DNA of 64,000 nucleotides from Pseudomonas sp. IB20 (GCF_009707325.1 NZ_CP046103.1:3209610-3273609), one strand, 5' to 3'; shown: positions 38,663 through 46,708, counted from the stretch's first letter. Notes: generated by a model not told the origin, from the letters alone. Translations and numbers: made by a program.

Positions 38663-38685
38663 ATTGCGCTTTTTAACAGCGCAAT
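38663..38685. promoter_or_regulatory. Inverted repeat next to the AGCCGATTC pair
   Basis: ATTGCGCT-TTTTAAC-AGCGCAAT, eight perfect bases each side, immediately right of the second AGCCGATTC site. It may extend the control region or form a hairpin that ends transcription from ocd; a short T-run lies in the loop rather than after the stem. Confidence 0.4.
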
Positions 38686-38817
38686 TCGCGCTTTATGCAC
38701 GGGGTAAACGACACAAAAAACGCACCACCATGAAGCATTCTTCACAAGCCACACCGAAAGAACGTTGCTTTATCCAATAACTGCCCTGACATCAATTACA
38801 AAATATAGGGACGCCCC

Positions 38818-39597
38818 ATGACTCCACTGCGATCACTCTTCGCTGCGTTGCTGTTGCCACTGTGCGCCAGCGCCGCCCACGCCCAAGACTGGAAAGAAAT
38901 CCGCTTCGGCGTATTCCCCGAGTACCCTCCCTTCGAATCCGTAGCCGCCGACGGCAGCCTGCAAGGTTTTGATATCGAGTTGGGCAACGCCATCTGCGTC
39001 AAGCTCGACGTCAAATGCACCTGGGTGCACAACGAATTCGACGGCATGATCCCGGCCCTGCGCGCGCGCAAGTTCGACGCGATCATGTCCTCCATGGCCG
39101 TGACGCCGGCGCGCGAAAAAGTCATCGACTTCACCGACCGGCTGTTCCTCAGCCCCACCTCGGTGATCACCCGTAAAAGCGCCGACTTCGGCGACACCCC
39201 CGAATCCCTGAAAGGCAAGCAAGTCGGCGTGCTGCAAGGTTCGCTGCAAGAAGCCTACGCGCGGGCGCACCTGGCCAAGCTCGGCGCCCAGATCAAGGCG
39301 TACCAGTCCCAGGAGCAGAACTACGCCGACCTGCAGAACGGCCGCCTCGATGCCACCCTCACCGACAAGCTCGAAGCGCAGCTCAACTTCCTGTCCAAGC
39401 CTGAAGGCGCCGACTTCAAGACCGGCCCGGCCTTCAAGGACCCGACCCTGCCCCTGGACATCGCCATGGGCTTGCGCAAGAACGACGCTGAGCTACGCGC
39501 GCTGATCAACAAAGGCATCGCCGCCGTCCAGGCCGATGGCACTTATGCGCAGATCCAGAAGAAGTACTTCGGCGATCAAGATATCTACAACGAGTAA
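38818..39597 (+). CDS. Polar amino-acid ABC transporter, periplasmic binding protein
   Basis: 259-aa SBP_bac_3 protein of the HisJ/ArgT type with a signal peptide ending ASAAHA-QDWKEI. Conserved ligand-site features are YPPFESVAADG near 35, NEFDGMIPALRARKFDAIMSSM beginning near 74, and the C-terminal KYFGDQDIY. It should deliver a basic or ureido amino acid such as ornithine, arginine or citrulline to the permeases downstream. A REP hairpin between this gene and the first permease would keep the binding protein in excess. Confidence 0.9.
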   Translation: MTPLRSLFAALLLPLCASAAHAQDWKEIRFGVFPEYPPFESVAADGSLQGFDIELGNAICVKLDVKCTWVHNEFDGMIPALRARKFDAIMSSMAVTPAREKVIDFTDRLFLSPTSVITRKSADFGDTPESLKGKQVGVLQGSLQEAYARAHLAKLGAQIKAYQSQEQNYADLQNGRLDATLTDKLEAQLNFLSKPEGADFKTGPAFKDPTLPLDIAMGLRKNDAELRALINKGIAAVQADGTYAQIQKKYFGDQDIYNE

Positions 39598-39599
39598 CC

Positions 39600-39688
39600 T
39601 GTGGGAGCGGGCTTGCTCGCGAATGCGCAGTGTCAGTCGCTGAATGTGTGCCTGATAAACCGCCTTCGCGAGCAAGCCCGCTCCCACA
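39600..39688. repeat. REP hairpin inside the amino-acid transporter operon
   Basis: Arms 39600-39627 and 39661-39688, TGTGGGAGCGGGCTTGCTCG type, pair with one mismatch. It lies between the binding-protein gene and the first permease gene, the position where REP hairpins raise the level of the upstream message. Confidence 0.9.
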
Positions 39689-39721
39689 GGGGAATATCTG
39701 CGTCCTTTAGAGATACCCCCC

Positions 39722-40423
39722 ATGAACGAACTCCTCAACCTGCAAGGCTACGGCCCGATGCTCGCCCAGGGTGCCTGGATGACGGTCAAGCTGGCGTTCC
39801 TGGCGCTGGCCCTAAGCCTCACCCTGGGCCTGATCGCCGCCGGCGCCAAGCTCTCCAGCGTCAACTGGCTGCGCGTGCCGGCCACGCTCTACACCACACT
39901 GATCCGCAGCGTGCCGGACCTGGTACTGATCCTGCTAATTTTCTACAGCCTGCAACTGTGGCTCAACGACCTGAGCGAAGTGTTCGGCTGGGACTACTTT
40001 GAAATCGACCCGTTTACCGCCGGGGTGATCACCCTGGGCTTTATCTACGGCGCGTATTTCACCGAGAACTTCCGTGGCGCGATCCTCAGCGTGCCGGTCG
40101 GCCAACTGGAAGCCGCGACCGCCTACGGCTTGAGCCGTTGGCAGCGGTTTCACCTGGTGCTGTTCCCACAACTGATGCGCTTTGCCCTGCCGGGCCTGGG
40201 CAATAACTGGCTGGTGCTGCTCAAGTCCACCGCACTGGTGTCGATCATCGGCCTGTCGGACCTGGTTAAAGCCGCGCAAAACGCCGGCAAGAGCACCAAC
40301 GAACCGTTGTATTTCCTGATCCTTGCCGGCCTGGTGTACCTGGTGATCACCACCCTCTCCAACCGCATCTTCAAGCGCCTCGAGCGGCGCTATAACCTCG
40401 GCATCAAGGGGATGGCACGATGA
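39722..40423 (+). CDS. Amino-acid ABC transporter permease 1 (HisQ type)
   Basis: 233-aa inner-membrane permease with about five hydrophobic segments. The conserved cytoplasmic EAA loop reads GQLEAATAYGLSRWQRFHLV near 122-141, followed by FPQLMRFALPGLGNNWLVLLK. It forms a heterodimer with the next gene product. Its stop overlaps the start of permease 2 (ATGA). Confidence 0.92.
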   Translation: MNELLNLQGYGPMLAQGAWMTVKLAFLALALSLTLGLIAAGAKLSSVNWLRVPATLYTTLIRSVPDLVLILLIFYSLQLWLNDLSEVFGWDYFEIDPFTAGVITLGFIYGAYFTENFRGAILSVPVGQLEAATAYGLSRWQRFHLVLFPQLMRFALPGLGNNWLVLLKSTALVSIIGLSDLVKAAQNAGKSTNEPLYFLILAGLVYLVITTLSNRIFKRLERRYNLGIKGMAR

Positions 40424-41133
40424 TCGAACTGTTCCAGCAATACGGCCTGGCCTACCTGTTCAGCGATGGCGCGGGGTTGTCCGGTGTGGCCATGACCTTA
40501 TGGCTGTTTATCATCTCGGTGGTCGCAGGCTTTGCCCTGTCGATCCCACTGGCGCTGGCCCGCGTGTCGGAGCACTTCTGGCTGCGCTGGCCGGTGGAGG
40601 TCTACACCTACCTGTTTCGTGGCACGCCGCTGTATATCCAATTGCTGATTTGCTACACCGGGCTGTACAGCCTGGAAGTGGTGCAGGACAACGCCCTGCT
40701 CAACCAGTTTTTCCGCAATGCGCTGAACTGCACGCTGCTGGCGTTTGTGCTGAACACCTGTGCCTACACCGTGGAAATCTTCGCCGGGGCGATCCGCAAT
40801 ATTCCCCATGGCGAAATCGAGGCGGCGCGCGCCTACGGTCTACACGGCTGGCGGCTGAACCTGTTTGTGGTGGTGCCCGCCGCGTTGCGCCGAGCGTTGC
40901 CGGCCTACAGCAATGAAATGATCCTGATGCTGCACGCCACTTCCCTGGCATTCACCGCTACCGTCGCCGACATCCTCAAGGTGGCCCGCGACGCCAACGC
41001 CGAGACGTTCCTGACGTTCCAGGCGTTCGGTATCGCCGCCCTGCTCTACATGCTGCTGTCCTTTGCACTGGTGGGCCTGTTTCGACTGGCCGAACGTCGC
41101 TGGATGCGTTTTCTTGTTCCTACCCGAGGCTAA
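40420..41133 (+). CDS. Amino-acid ABC transporter permease 2 (HisM type)
   Basis: 237-aa inner-membrane permease with about five hydrophobic segments and the EAA loop HGEIEAARAYGLHGWRLNLF near 128-147. YTYLFRGTPLYIQLLI near 62-77 is typical of HisM/ArtM-type subunits. Translationally coupled to permease 1; the ATPase gene starts 3 bp after its stop. Confidence 0.92.
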   Translation: MIELFQQYGLAYLFSDGAGLSGVAMTLWLFIISVVAGFALSIPLALARVSEHFWLRWPVEVYTYLFRGTPLYIQLLICYTGLYSLEVVQDNALLNQFFRNALNCTLLAFVLNTCAYTVEIFAGAIRNIPHGEIEAARAYGLHGWRLNLFVVVPAALRRALPAYSNEMILMLHATSLAFTATVADILKVARDANAETFLTFQAFGIAALLYMLLSFALVGLFRLAERRWMRFLVPTRG

Positions 41134-41136
41134 CCC

Positions 41137-41976
41137 ATGAATCAGTCCGCGCAGGCTCTGGCTACTTATCCTGTTGATGTAGCGCCTTCTGCACAAACCT
41201 TCGCCCACACGGCCGCGATCAAGCTCCAGGTCGAAGGCATTCACAAACGCTACGGCGACCACGAAGTGCTCAAGGGCGTGTCCCTCAATGCGCGCCAGGG
41301 CGATGTGATCAGCCTGATCGGCGCCAGCGGCTCGGGCAAAAGCACGATGCTGCGCTGCATCAACTTCCTCGAACAGCCAGACGCCGGGGTGATTACTCTC
41401 GACGGCATCAGCATCGAAATGCAGCCAGGCCGCGCCGGCACCCGCGCGCCGCAGCAGGCGCAATTGCAGAACCTGCGCACGCGCCTGGCCATGGTGTTCC
41501 AGCACTTCAACCTATGGAGCCACATGACCGTGCTGGAAAACATCACCATGGCCCCGCGCCGCGTGCTGAATGTCAGCGCGGCCGAGGCAGAAAAACGCGC
41601 GCGCATGTACCTGGACAAAGTCGGCTTACCGGGCCGTGTGGCAGACCAATACCCGGCGTTTCTCTCCGGCGGCCAGCAACAGCGCGTGGCCATCGCACGG
41701 GCGCTGGCGATGGAGCCGGAAATCATTCTGTTCGACGAACCAACGTCAGCGCTGGACCCTGAACTTGTAGGAGAAGTCCTCAAAGTCATACAGACGTTGG
41801 CCGAGGAAGGTCGTACCATGCTGATGGTCACCCACGAAATGGGCTTTGCCCGCCAGGTGTCCAGCCAAGTGCTGTTCTTGCACCAGGGCCGTGTCGAGGA
41901 GCAAGGCGGCGCCGAGATTCTCGACCACCCCAGCAGCGAGCGCTTGCAGCAATTTCTTTCCAATCGTTTGAAGTGA
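41137..41976 (+). CDS. Amino-acid ABC transporter ATPase (HisP type)
   Basis: 279-aa ATP-binding subunit that powers the permease pair. Walker [10 protein letters not shown] near 67-75, signature [19 protein letters not shown] near 181, Walker B ILFDEPTSALDP, and the switch histidine in VTHEMGFA. The N-terminus has about 20 extra residues before the first beta-strand compared with HisP. The regulator gene follows after 4 bp. Confidence 0.93.
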   Translation: MNQSAQALATYPVDVAPSAQTFAHTAAIKLQVEGIHKRYGDHEVLKGVSLNARQGDVISLIGASGSGKSTMLRCINFLEQPDAGVITLDGISIEMQPGRAGTRAPQQAQLQNLRTRLAMVFQHFNLWSHMTVLENITMAPRRVLNVSAAEAEKRARMYLDKVGLPGRVADQYPAFLSGGQQQRVAIARALAMEPEIILFDEPTSALDPELVGEVLKVIQTLAEEGRTMLMVTHEMGFARQVSSQVLFLHQGRVEEQGGAEILDHPSSERLQQFLSNRLK

Positions 41977-41980
41977 ACTC

Positions 41981-42478
41981 ATGGATACCAAGGCCAACGG
42001 ACCCCACTCTTCCCCTGCGCTGGACCGCATCGATGAGGCCATCATCGACGTGTTGCGGCACCAAGGGCGTATCACCTACGAAAAACTCTCGTCGCTGGTG
42101 CATTTGACGCCCAGGCCCTGCCTGGAACGGGTGCGCAAATTGGAACGACGCGGCGTGATTCGCGGTTACGGGGCGATCATCGATGTGCAGATGGTCTCGC
42201 CGGGGCTGTCGCTGCTGGTGCTGGTGGCCTTGTCCAATCAGAGCGGGCGCTCGGCGCAGAAGGCTTTCGAGGCGTGCGTCAAAGCTTGCCCGCAGGTGTT
42301 CGAATGCCAACTGATCAGCGGGCCGTTCGACTACAGCCTGCGCATGCGCTGCCGCGATATGGAGCATTACCGGGTGCTGACGGAGACGTGGTTGAATAAT
42401 GACGAGTTGCACATTGATAAGTTGGTGGCGCATCCAGAGTTGGCGGTGGTCAAAAACACCGCGACTGAGCTGGCCTGA
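41981..42478 (+). CDS. Lrp/AsnC-family regulator of the citrulline/ornithine locus
   Basis: 165-aa Lrp-type protein: helix-turn-helix at about 16-62 (IDVLRHQGRITYEKLSSLVH, then LTPRPCLERVRKLERRGVIRGYG) and a RAM domain (VFECQLISGPFDYSLRMRC). It is the last gene of the transporter operon, 4 bp after the ATPase gene. Lrp relatives sense amino acids and bind phased palindromes; the AGCCGATTC sites before ctlX and the binding-protein gene are the likely targets. ArgR- or BkdR-like roles elsewhere are less likely. Confidence 0.9.
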   Translation: MDTKANGPHSSPALDRIDEAIIDVLRHQGRITYEKLSSLVHLTPRPCLERVRKLERRGVIRGYGAIIDVQMVSPGLSLLVLVALSNQSGRSAQKAFEACVKACPQVFECQLISGPFDYSLRMRCRDMEHYRVLTETWLNNDELHIDKLVAHPELAVVKNTATELA

Positions 42479-42502
42479 ACACCGTCCATCGCTATAAATC
42501 GC

Positions 42503-42521
42503 TCCCACGCAGAGCGTGGGA
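42503..42521. repeat. Single REP hairpin, CCCACGC type
   Basis: TCCCACGC-AGA-GCGTGGGA, an 8-bp perfect stem with a three-base loop, of the same type as the arms at 8773-8868. It follows the Lrp gene and may end or protect the transporter transcript. Confidence 0.8.
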
Positions 42522-42592
42522 ACGACCATCATGTTGCAGTTTGAAACACCACGATGCTATACCGAGCTTACTGCTGATTGGCCGTTTCAAGG

Positions 42593-43033
42593 ATGAACAC
42601 CATCAAAACGTCATTATTGATTTGCGCACTGTTCACTTGCCTCCTCTCGCCTGCCGCTCAGGCAGCCCCAGCCGGCAGCGACGCTTCAGCCGCGTGGTTT
42701 AAGGTAGTCGTCGGGATATTGTCGGGGGCTTCTTGTCAGAATCGCCTGGTGCCTGCAGAACGAGAACGGTGTATTCGCAAAAACCGCGAACAGGCCTGTC
42801 GTGATTTCCCGGAGGGCATCGAGAAAGAGAACTGCCTGAAAGAGCTGCCTGGCGTTGCAAGCCAACCCACCCCTTCAGGCACTCAACCTTCCGGCGCCGA
42901 TTACGCATTGAAGAATGTGATACCTGCCAGCACTCAAGACTTTCGCCCGCCGGTTAAAACCGATGACCTGGATTCGCCGCTGAAGCAGTTCATCAGCCCT
43001 CCCGCGCAAAGCCCCACCCCGCGCACGAACTAA
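42593..43033 (+). CDS. Hypothetical secreted protein, 146 aa
   Basis: A Sec signal peptide (MNTIKTSLLICALFTCLLSP, cleavage after AQA near residue 28) is followed by a small domain with four cysteines (GASCQNR, RCIRKNREQACRDF, ENCLKEL) and a long Pro/Ser-rich tail. I do not recognise a family; the paired cysteines suggest disulfides in the periplasm. ATG 42593 is used because it starts the signal peptide; TTG 42578 is in frame and the ribosome site is weak for either. The last 20 codons lie in the first unit of an 85-bp tandem duplication, which separates its stop from the convergent gene. Confidence 0.65.
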   Translation: MNTIKTSLLICALFTCLLSPAAQAAPAGSDASAAWFKVVVGILSGASCQNRLVPAERERCIRKNREQACRDFPEGIEKENCLKELPGVASQPTPSGTQPSGADYALKNVIPASTQDFRPPVKTDDLDSPLKQFISPPAQSPTPRTN

Positions 43034-43142
43034 ACAACAGCTCCCGCATTGATAGGGTTCGCCGCTGAAGCAGTTCATCAGCCCTCCCGCGCAAAGCCCC
43101 ACCCCGCGCACGAACTAAACAACAGCTCCCGCATTGATAGGG
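42973..43142. repeat. Exact 85-bp tandem duplication at convergent gene ends
   Basis: Bases 42973-43057 and 43058-43142 are identical and are followed by a further TTCGC, giving 5-bp microhomology at the junctions. Unit 1 carries the end and stop of the secreted-protein gene, unit 2 the end and stop of the convergent DNA-repair gene. Within one unit the two stops overlap (CTAA), so before duplication the genes overlapped tail to tail. Confidence 0.97.
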
Positions 43143-43969
43143 TTCGCAATTCGCTTACCAGGCTTGGCGCCTACAAGCTTCGCCTGCCCATCCTTCTGTT
43201 TGCCCGTCCGCGCCTCACTGATCAACCCCGGGATCAACTTACCCTCCGGCAAGTTCTTCCAGAACCGGCTGGGCAAGTGCCCCTCCATTACCTTGGGGTT
43301 CAAGCGCGCCGGGTTGAAGATGTGGCTGTAGTAGGTCAGCCACATGGCGCTATGCGGGTCTTCGACATTTTGCGCCAGTTGCTGCCACGCCTCGGGGCAC
43401 TGCCGTTGATGAATCAACTGCTCACCATCGTAGTAAACCCCATCCAACGGCGTGGCGATCATCCAGCGATGGCGGCCCATGCGCCCGATAAAGTGCTGGC
43501 TGGCTGATTTCAATATGTCGTGGGCCGGCTCATGCCAGGCCACGTACTCCGGCAGCTCAGGGCCAGCCTCTGCGGGCACGGCAATAAACCGCACAAATGC
43601 ATGCAAGTGATGGGCTTCGCGGCTGACCTGCTTGATCCGCCGCTGTAACTCGCTGCCCAGTTTGTCACCTGCCAGCATGGCCGTACGGTCGCCATGACTG
43701 ACCCGCCACAACACCTCGTAGAGCAAACTCCAACGCTGATCGCCGTGATAGCAAGCCGCCGATTCCAGCAGTTCCAACAAGGCTTTGGGAATCCGCGCCT
43801 GGAACGGCCCAAGCTGTTCAGGAATGGACTCGTCGGTGGCAAACAGGTCCGCCACGTGCACCTCACCCCAGCTTACTTTGCTGGGGTCGACCTGATGGCT
43901 GAGCAGCCAGCGCGCCTGCTCACGCCAGGTGCTGAACAGGTTGTCGCATTCCAGGCTGATCATCCCCAC
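43115..43969 (-). CDS. TIGR03915-family putative DNA repair protein (UdgX-linked, DUF4130)
   Basis: 284-aa protein of the family found beside a TIGR03916 radical-SAM protein and often fused to a UdgX-type uracil-DNA glycosylase. Recognisable parts are SAACYHGDQRWSLLYEVLWR near 71-90, HLHAFVRFIA near 120, and WHEPAHDILKSASQHFIGRM near 145-164. Here it is the stand-alone form: the C-terminus (KPGKRIANPINAGAVV) ends without a glycosylase domain. It overlaps the upstream radical-SAM gene by 10 bp and should be co-expressed from that gene's LexA-type promoter. Biochemical role unknown; a link to DNA repair is family-based inference. Confidence 0.85.
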   Translation of the reverse strand: MGMISLECDNLFSTWREQARWLLSHQVDPSKVSWGEVHVADLFATDESIPEQLGPFQARIPKALLELLESAACYHGDQRWSLLYEVLWRVSHGDRTAMLAGDKLGSELQRRIKQVSREAHHLHAFVRFIAVPAEAGPELPEYVAWHEPAHDILKSASQHFIGRMGRHRWMIATPLDGVYYDGEQLIHQRQCPEAWQQLAQNVEDPHSAMWLTYYSHIFNPARLNPKVMEGHLPSRFWKNLPEGKLIPGLISEARTGKQKDGQAKLVGAKPGKRIANPINAGAVV

Positions 43970-45180
43970 AACCCCATTTGCTGCGGCTGCGGGCGGTCGC
44001 GCAGTTGCTCGCGCAGCAGCACGCTGGTGCTCTCGGCCTGTTGCGGGTGGTAGTCGCTGGTGATGAAAAACGGCTTGGCCTTGGCCAGCACGCAGCGCAT
44101 GCGCGCCAGGTCTTCGAAACGGATCTTGCGCTCGCGGCGCAGGTCCACCAGGCGCTGAGTGGTGCGCAGGCCGATGCCGGGGATTCGCGCGATCAAGGTC
44201 GGTTCGGCGCGGTTCAGATCCAGGGGAAACACCTCGCGATGCTCCAGGGCCCAGGCCAGCTTGGGGTCGATATCCAGCGCCAGATGGCCCGGCCCTTGGA
44301 ACAGTTCGTTGGCACTGAAGCCGTAACTACGCAGCAGAAAGTCCGCCTGGTACAAGCGGTGTTCGCGCATCAACGGCGGCGCGGCCAGGGGCACGCTTTT
44401 CGGGCTGTTGGGGATGGGGCTGAACGCCGAGTAATACACGCGGCGCAGCTTGTAGTTGCCATACAGCGCTTCGGCGCCATGCAAGATGGTGCTGTCGTCG
44501 GTGTCGTCGGCGCCGACAATCATCTGCGTGCTCTGCCCGGCCGGAGCGAAACGCGGCGCGCGTGGCTCGTTGAGGACGGTTTGCTCGCCGGTATAAATGG
44601 TCTGCATGGCTTGCTTGATCGAAACGATCTGCTTCTCCGGCGCCAGGGTTTGCAGGCTGGCATCGGTGGGCAGTTCGATATTCACGCTGAGCCGGTCAGC
44701 ATAGCGCCCGGCCTCGGCGATCAGCGCCGGGTCGGCTTCGGGAATGGTCTTGAGGTGAATGTAGCCGCGAAAGTCATGCTCTTCGCGCAGCAGTTTCGCC
44801 ACCCGCACCAACTGTTCCATGGTGTAGTCGGCCGAACGGATGATGCCGGAACTGAGGAACAGCCCGCTGACGCAATTGCGCCGGTAGAAATCCAGGGTCA
44901 GGGTGACCACCTCCTCCGGGCTGAAACGTGCACGGGGCACGTCGCTGGAGCGGCGATTGACGCAGTATTGGCAGTCGTAGAGGCAGAAATTGGTCAGCAA
45001 CACCTTGAGCAGCGACACGCAACGGCCGTCCGGGGTGTAGCTGTGGCAGATCCCCATGCCATCGGTCGAACCCAGGCCGGCTTTGCCCTCGGAGCTGCGC
45101 TTGGGCGCGCCACTGCTGGCGCAGGAAGCGTCGTACTTGGCGGCGTCGGCGAGGATGCTGAGTTTTTCGATCAATTGCAT
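43960..45180 (-). CDS. Putative DNA modification/repair radical SAM protein (TIGR03916)
   Basis: 406-aa radical SAM enzyme. The [4Fe-4S]-binding CxxxCxxC motif reads CLYDCQYC near 68-75, followed by a SAM-site region (GLFLSSGII near 105). A helix-hairpin-helix DNA-binding segment near the C-terminus is seen in LIARIPGIGLRTTQRLVDLR. The family is found with TIGR03915 proteins and UdgX. First gene of the pair on the minus strand; a LexA-box candidate lies 14 bp upstream. The ribosome site before ATG 45180 is weak, but MQLIEKLSILADAAKYD is the family's usual start. Confidence 0.88.
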   Translation of the reverse strand: MQLIEKLSILADAAKYDASCASSGAPKRSSEGKAGLGSTDGMGICHSYTPDGRCVSLLKVLLTNFCLYDCQYCVNRRSSDVPRARFSPEEVVTLTLDFYRRNCVSGLFLSSGIIRSADYTMEQLVRVAKLLREEHDFRGYIHLKTIPEADPALIAEAGRYADRLSVNIELPTDASLQTLAPEKQIVSIKQAMQTIYTGEQTVLNEPRAPRFAPAGQSTQMIVGADDTDDSTILHGAEALYGNYKLRRVYYSAFSPIPNSPKSVPLAAPPLMREHRLYQADFLLRSYGFSANELFQGPGHLALDIDPKLAWALEHREVFPLDLNRAEPTLIARIPGIGLRTTQRLVDLRRERKIRFEDLARMRCVLAKAKPFFITSDYHPQQAESTSVLLREQLRDRPQPQQMGLWG

Positions 45181-45193
45181 GGAGGGCTACCGA

Positions 45194-45213
45194 TACTGGT
45201 TTTTTGTACAGTA
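45194..45213 (-). promoter_or_regulatory. LexA (SOS) box candidate before the radical-SAM gene
   Basis: TACTGG-N8-ACAGTA, with flanking A and T extending the symmetry, differs at one base from the TACTGT-N8-ACAGTA LexA pattern. It sits in the 66-bp gap between pvdA's end and the radical-SAM start, 14 bp from the ATG, where LexA would cover the promoter. Confidence 0.75.
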
Positions 45214-45246
45214 TCAGCGAGCCCCCGATGTCACAAGTGTTGCCTG

Positions 45247-46584
45247 TCAGCTCGCAGTGGCGAGCAACACGTCCTGCACCGAACGCGCTTTGCCACGGTG
45301 ACGGTCATGCTCATACAACGACGCCGCAATCTCATCCGCGCGAATCGGCAGTACCGACAGCAAGGTATCGCTCAACCCATGGCTGGCCTGGCTGAAGCCC
45401 TGGATATAGATGCCGGCCTTGCAGCGCTCGTCGGTGACGATGCGGTAGTCGCGCGCCACCTCGAAGTCGCCCATGTAGGCTTCCAAGGGTGCCAGCAGTT
45501 CGCGGTGCATCTGGCGTTCGTAGCCGGTGGCCAGGATCACGGCATCGTAATGGCTGACACTGGTTTCGCCGCTGGCGTTGTTGCGCAAGGCCAGTTCGAT
45601 GCCCAGCGGGCTGGCGCTGGCTTTCTCGACCACGGTCATGGTGCGGAAAGCCTGGCGAGCAACGCCGGAGACTTTCTGGCGATAGAAAATGCCATAGATG
45701 CGCTCGATCAGGTCCAGGTCCACCACCGAATAGTTGGTGTTCTGGTATTCAGCCACCAGGCGCTCGCGCTCGGCGCCGACTTGCTGGAACACCAGGTCAG
45801 TAAACGCCGGCGAGAACACTTCGTTGACGAACGGGCTGTCATCGGCGGGCTTGAGCGCCGAACCGCGCAGGATCATGTCGACCTGCACCGATGGGAAGCT
45901 GTCGTTGAGGTCGATAAAGGCTTCAGCCGCGCTCTGACCACCGCCGATGATTGCAATGCGCATCGCCTTGCCTTCAACGCACGGCTGTTGGGCCATACGC
46001 GCCAGGTATTGGGAATGGTGGAACACCCGGCCGTCATCCTTGAGGCCTTTGAACGCTTCGGGTACACGCGGTGTGCCGCCGGCGCTGACCACCACCGAAC
46101 GGGTGGTGCGCACATGCTGGTCACCCTGCGCATCCCGGGAGATCACGCGCAACGCTTCAACCTGTTGCTGATGCAGGATCGGCTCGATGGCCAGCACTTC
46201 CTCGCCATAGCTGGCCTGCGGCTGGAACTGCCCCGCGACCCAGCGCAGGTAGTCGTTGTACTCCATGCGGCACGGGTAGAAGGTGCCGAGGTTGATGAAG
46301 TCCACCAGCCGGTCGTGGGCTTTGAGGTAGTTGACGAAGGAGTACGGGCTGGTGGGGTTGCGCAAGGTCACCAAGTCCTTGAGGAACGAAATCTGCAGCT
46401 CGCTCTGGGTCACCAGGGTATTGCCGTGCCAGCGGTAGTCGGCCTGTTTGTCGAGAAACAGGACGTCCAGTTTGCCCTGGGCTTTTTCGCGCTCCTGCAG
46501 GGCGATGGCCAGCGCCAGGTTCGAAGGGCCGAAACCGATACCGATCAGGTCGTGAACCGCGGGCGAAGCAATTGCCTGTGTCAT
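45247..46584 (-). CDS. pvdA: L-ornithine N5-monooxygenase PvdA
   Basis: 445-aa FAD/NADPH enzyme that hydroxylates ornithine for pyoverdine assembly. FAD motif GIGFGPSNLALAIAL near 14-28, NADPH motif IIGGGQSAAEAF near 210, and the late ATGYERQMHREL motif near 388 are present. ATG 46584 (MTQAIASPAVHDL) matches known PvdA starts; an in-frame ATG at 46635 lies in the leader. A PvdS IS box is centred about 95 bp upstream, so expression should follow iron starvation. The neighbours fpvI and pvdRT-opmQ match the pyoverdine cluster of P. aeruginosa in order. Confidence 0.95.
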   Translation of the reverse strand: MTQAIASPAVHDLIGIGFGPSNLALAIALQEREKAQGKLDVLFLDKQADYRWHGNTLVTQSELQISFLKDLVTLRNPTSPYSFVNYLKAHDRLVDFINLGTFYPCRMEYNDYLRWVAGQFQPQASYGEEVLAIEPILHQQQVEALRVISRDAQGDQHVRTTRSVVVSAGGTPRVPEAFKGLKDDGRVFHHSQYLARMAQQPCVEGKAMRIAIIGGGQSAAEAFIDLNDSFPSVQVDMILRGSALKPADDSPFVNEVFSPAFTDLVFQQVGAERERLVAEYQNTNYSVVDLDLIERIYGIFYRQKVSGVARQAFRTMTVVEKASASPLGIELALRNNASGETSVSHYDAVILATGYERQMHRELLAPLEAYMGDFEVARDYRIVTDERCKAGIYIQGFSQASHGLSDTLLSVLPIRADEIAASLYEHDRHRGKARSVQDVLLATAS

Positions 46585-46667
46585 TCCAGTGTCCTCTGGA
46601 TAAGCCCCTTGGCGGTGGGGCGGGAATACCTTCAAGACCTGAACAACAGGTCATGTGTTGATAGGAA

Positions 46668-46691
46668 ACGAGGACAATGAAATAAAATTTA
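46668..46691 (-). promoter_or_regulatory. PvdS iron-starvation (IS) box for pvdA
   Basis: On the minus strand TAAAT-N16-CGT, the PvdS-type IS-box pattern, followed by T-rich/TTT context, 84 bp before the pvdA ATG. Confidence 0.8.
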
Positions 46692-46708
46692 ACTGATCGT
46701 TGATCAGT
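46692..46708 (-). terminator. Terminator-like hairpin at the end of fpvI
   Basis: ACTGATC-AAC-GATCAGT on the minus strand, a perfect 7-bp stem followed by TTAAATTTTATTT. The fpvI stop codon lies in the stem. The T-rich tail is also the start of the pvdA IS box, so terminator and promoter overlap. Confidence 0.55.

Noticed and set aside
43978..46680. A 900-codon open frame on the plus strand opposite the radical-SAM and pvdA genes
   Set aside because: It is antisense to two clearly conserved proteins, has a His/Gln/Arg-rich composition typical of shadow frames in GC-rich DNA, and has no recognisable domain.
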